A DNA stretch of 64,000 nucleotides, from NCBI RefSeq assembly GCF_030272615.1, contig NC_081408.1:403301389-403365388 (forward strand), in the 5' to 3' direction. The stretch comes from Cryptomeria japonica (taxonomy: Eukaryota > Streptophyta > Pinopsida > Cupressales > Cupressaceae). Of this stretch, positions 63,801-64,000 are shown one piece after another. Position 1 is the first letter of the stretch, and the number at the start of each line of letters is the position of its first letter. The notes under the pieces were generated by a model, which saw only the letters and a program-made list of their open reading frames with translations, was not told the origin of the DNA and ran no database searches. Position numbers and translations under genes: made by a program.

Positions 63801-64000
63801 CATCATCACCCAAATATACTTGTCCAAAATCACCTTGAACATAATCTAGAAAATATTTTCTATGGGGTGTAGCATGAAATGAAGCCCCAAAATCTATTAC
63901 CCAGGAATCATTAACATTATCCAAACATAAGATTAAAGCATCTTGTAAAGTATTACTTGCAATATTAGCTTCCTTACTATCCTTTTCATTTTTGTCTCCT
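60860..64000 (-). pseudogene. Copia element D protease-integrase-RT-RNase H, partial and decayed
   Basis: Minus sense from the right edge: protease WVIDFGASFHATPHR (63850-63900; the D-S-G triplet reads D-F-G), and integrase zinc domain MWHHRLGHMSEKGM...CENCVYCKQKR. The integrase core follows (ELVHSDVWGP, then LRSYNGGEYC where D-N is expected, and GVSKRMNRT where A-E-R is expected, so two catalytic acids are lost). RT keeps LLYVDDMLVAG (YVDD at 61800-61811), and RNase H shows STTEVEYVAA, SQSAIHL and ENLVDMFTKAVP. Frames break around 61980-62350 and 60960-61000. The sequence pattern matches the Tork/Tnt1 type. Confidence 0.9.

Larger units (their letters stand above)
60293..64000 (-). mobile_element. 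Tork/Tnt1-like Copia element D, 3' part (runs off the window)
   Basis: The 3' LTR is at 60293-60762, and gag-pol extends leftwards in minus sense from beyond 64000. It is inserted into the second Sirevirus-like element. Its LTR belongs to the same family as the solo LTR at 19035-19431. The 5' LTR, primer site and most of gag lie outside the window. Confidence 0.88.

Overview
This window is plant nuclear DNA from a large, repeat-rich genome. A gymnosperm (conifer) fits best, judging by the low GC, the layered old LTR retrotransposons and the types of Ty3/gypsy and Ty1/copia proteins present. The species cannot be fixed from the sequence. I recognise one ordinary host gene: a four-exon SRPK-type (SR-protein) kinase on the + strand at 33221-36047, with a TATA-like box upstream. 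Nearly everything else is retrotransposon sequence at different stages of decay. I saw no rRNA, functional tRNA, CRISPR or bacterial-type features.

Left block (1-25.6 kb), minus strand. A chromovirus-like Ty3/gypsy gag-protease (22176-23559, LTR from 23657) is cut inside its protease by a Tat-like Ty3/gypsy element. That element's 5' LTR is 21445-22175; gag-protease lies at about 14641-17420 and pol at about 3290-7274, and its 3' LTR is not in the window. The Tat element is itself split by a complete 7.36-kb LTR element (7280-14637). This inner element has Sirevirus-type hallmarks but no reverse transcriptase or integrase; instead it carries a long unrecognised ORF. The Tat leader also contains a 1.5-kb foldback repeat (18224-19743), one arm of which holds a solo LTR with perfect 5-bp target-site duplications.

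Middle block (25.6-45 kb). A full-length but dead Copia element (25666-31790) ends 1.4 kb upstream of the kinase. The kinase gene follows; its first intron is largely three diverged tandem copies of a ~185-bp unit. Next comes a nearly full-length Copia element (38892-44886) flanked by an unusual 84-bp direct duplication instead of 5 bp. Its nonsense codons are almost all CAG-to-TAG, CGA-to-TGA or TGG-to-TGA.

Right block (45-64 kb). A SINE-like tRNA-derived sequence and an ~85-bp minisatellite are followed by gypsy gag fragments. One of these, a gypsy 5' end, is tandemly duplicated, and a 1.17-kb solo LTR sits in the first copy. A 450-bp alternating purine/pyrimidine tract comes next. The block ends with a three-deep nest: a Copia remnant (~53110-55717), a second Sirevirus-like element with a different unrecognised ORF (55718-60292), and a Tork/Tnt1-like Copia element running off the right end (60293-64000).

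The most novel material is the pair of Sirevirus-like elements that carry unrecognised long proteins where pol should be.
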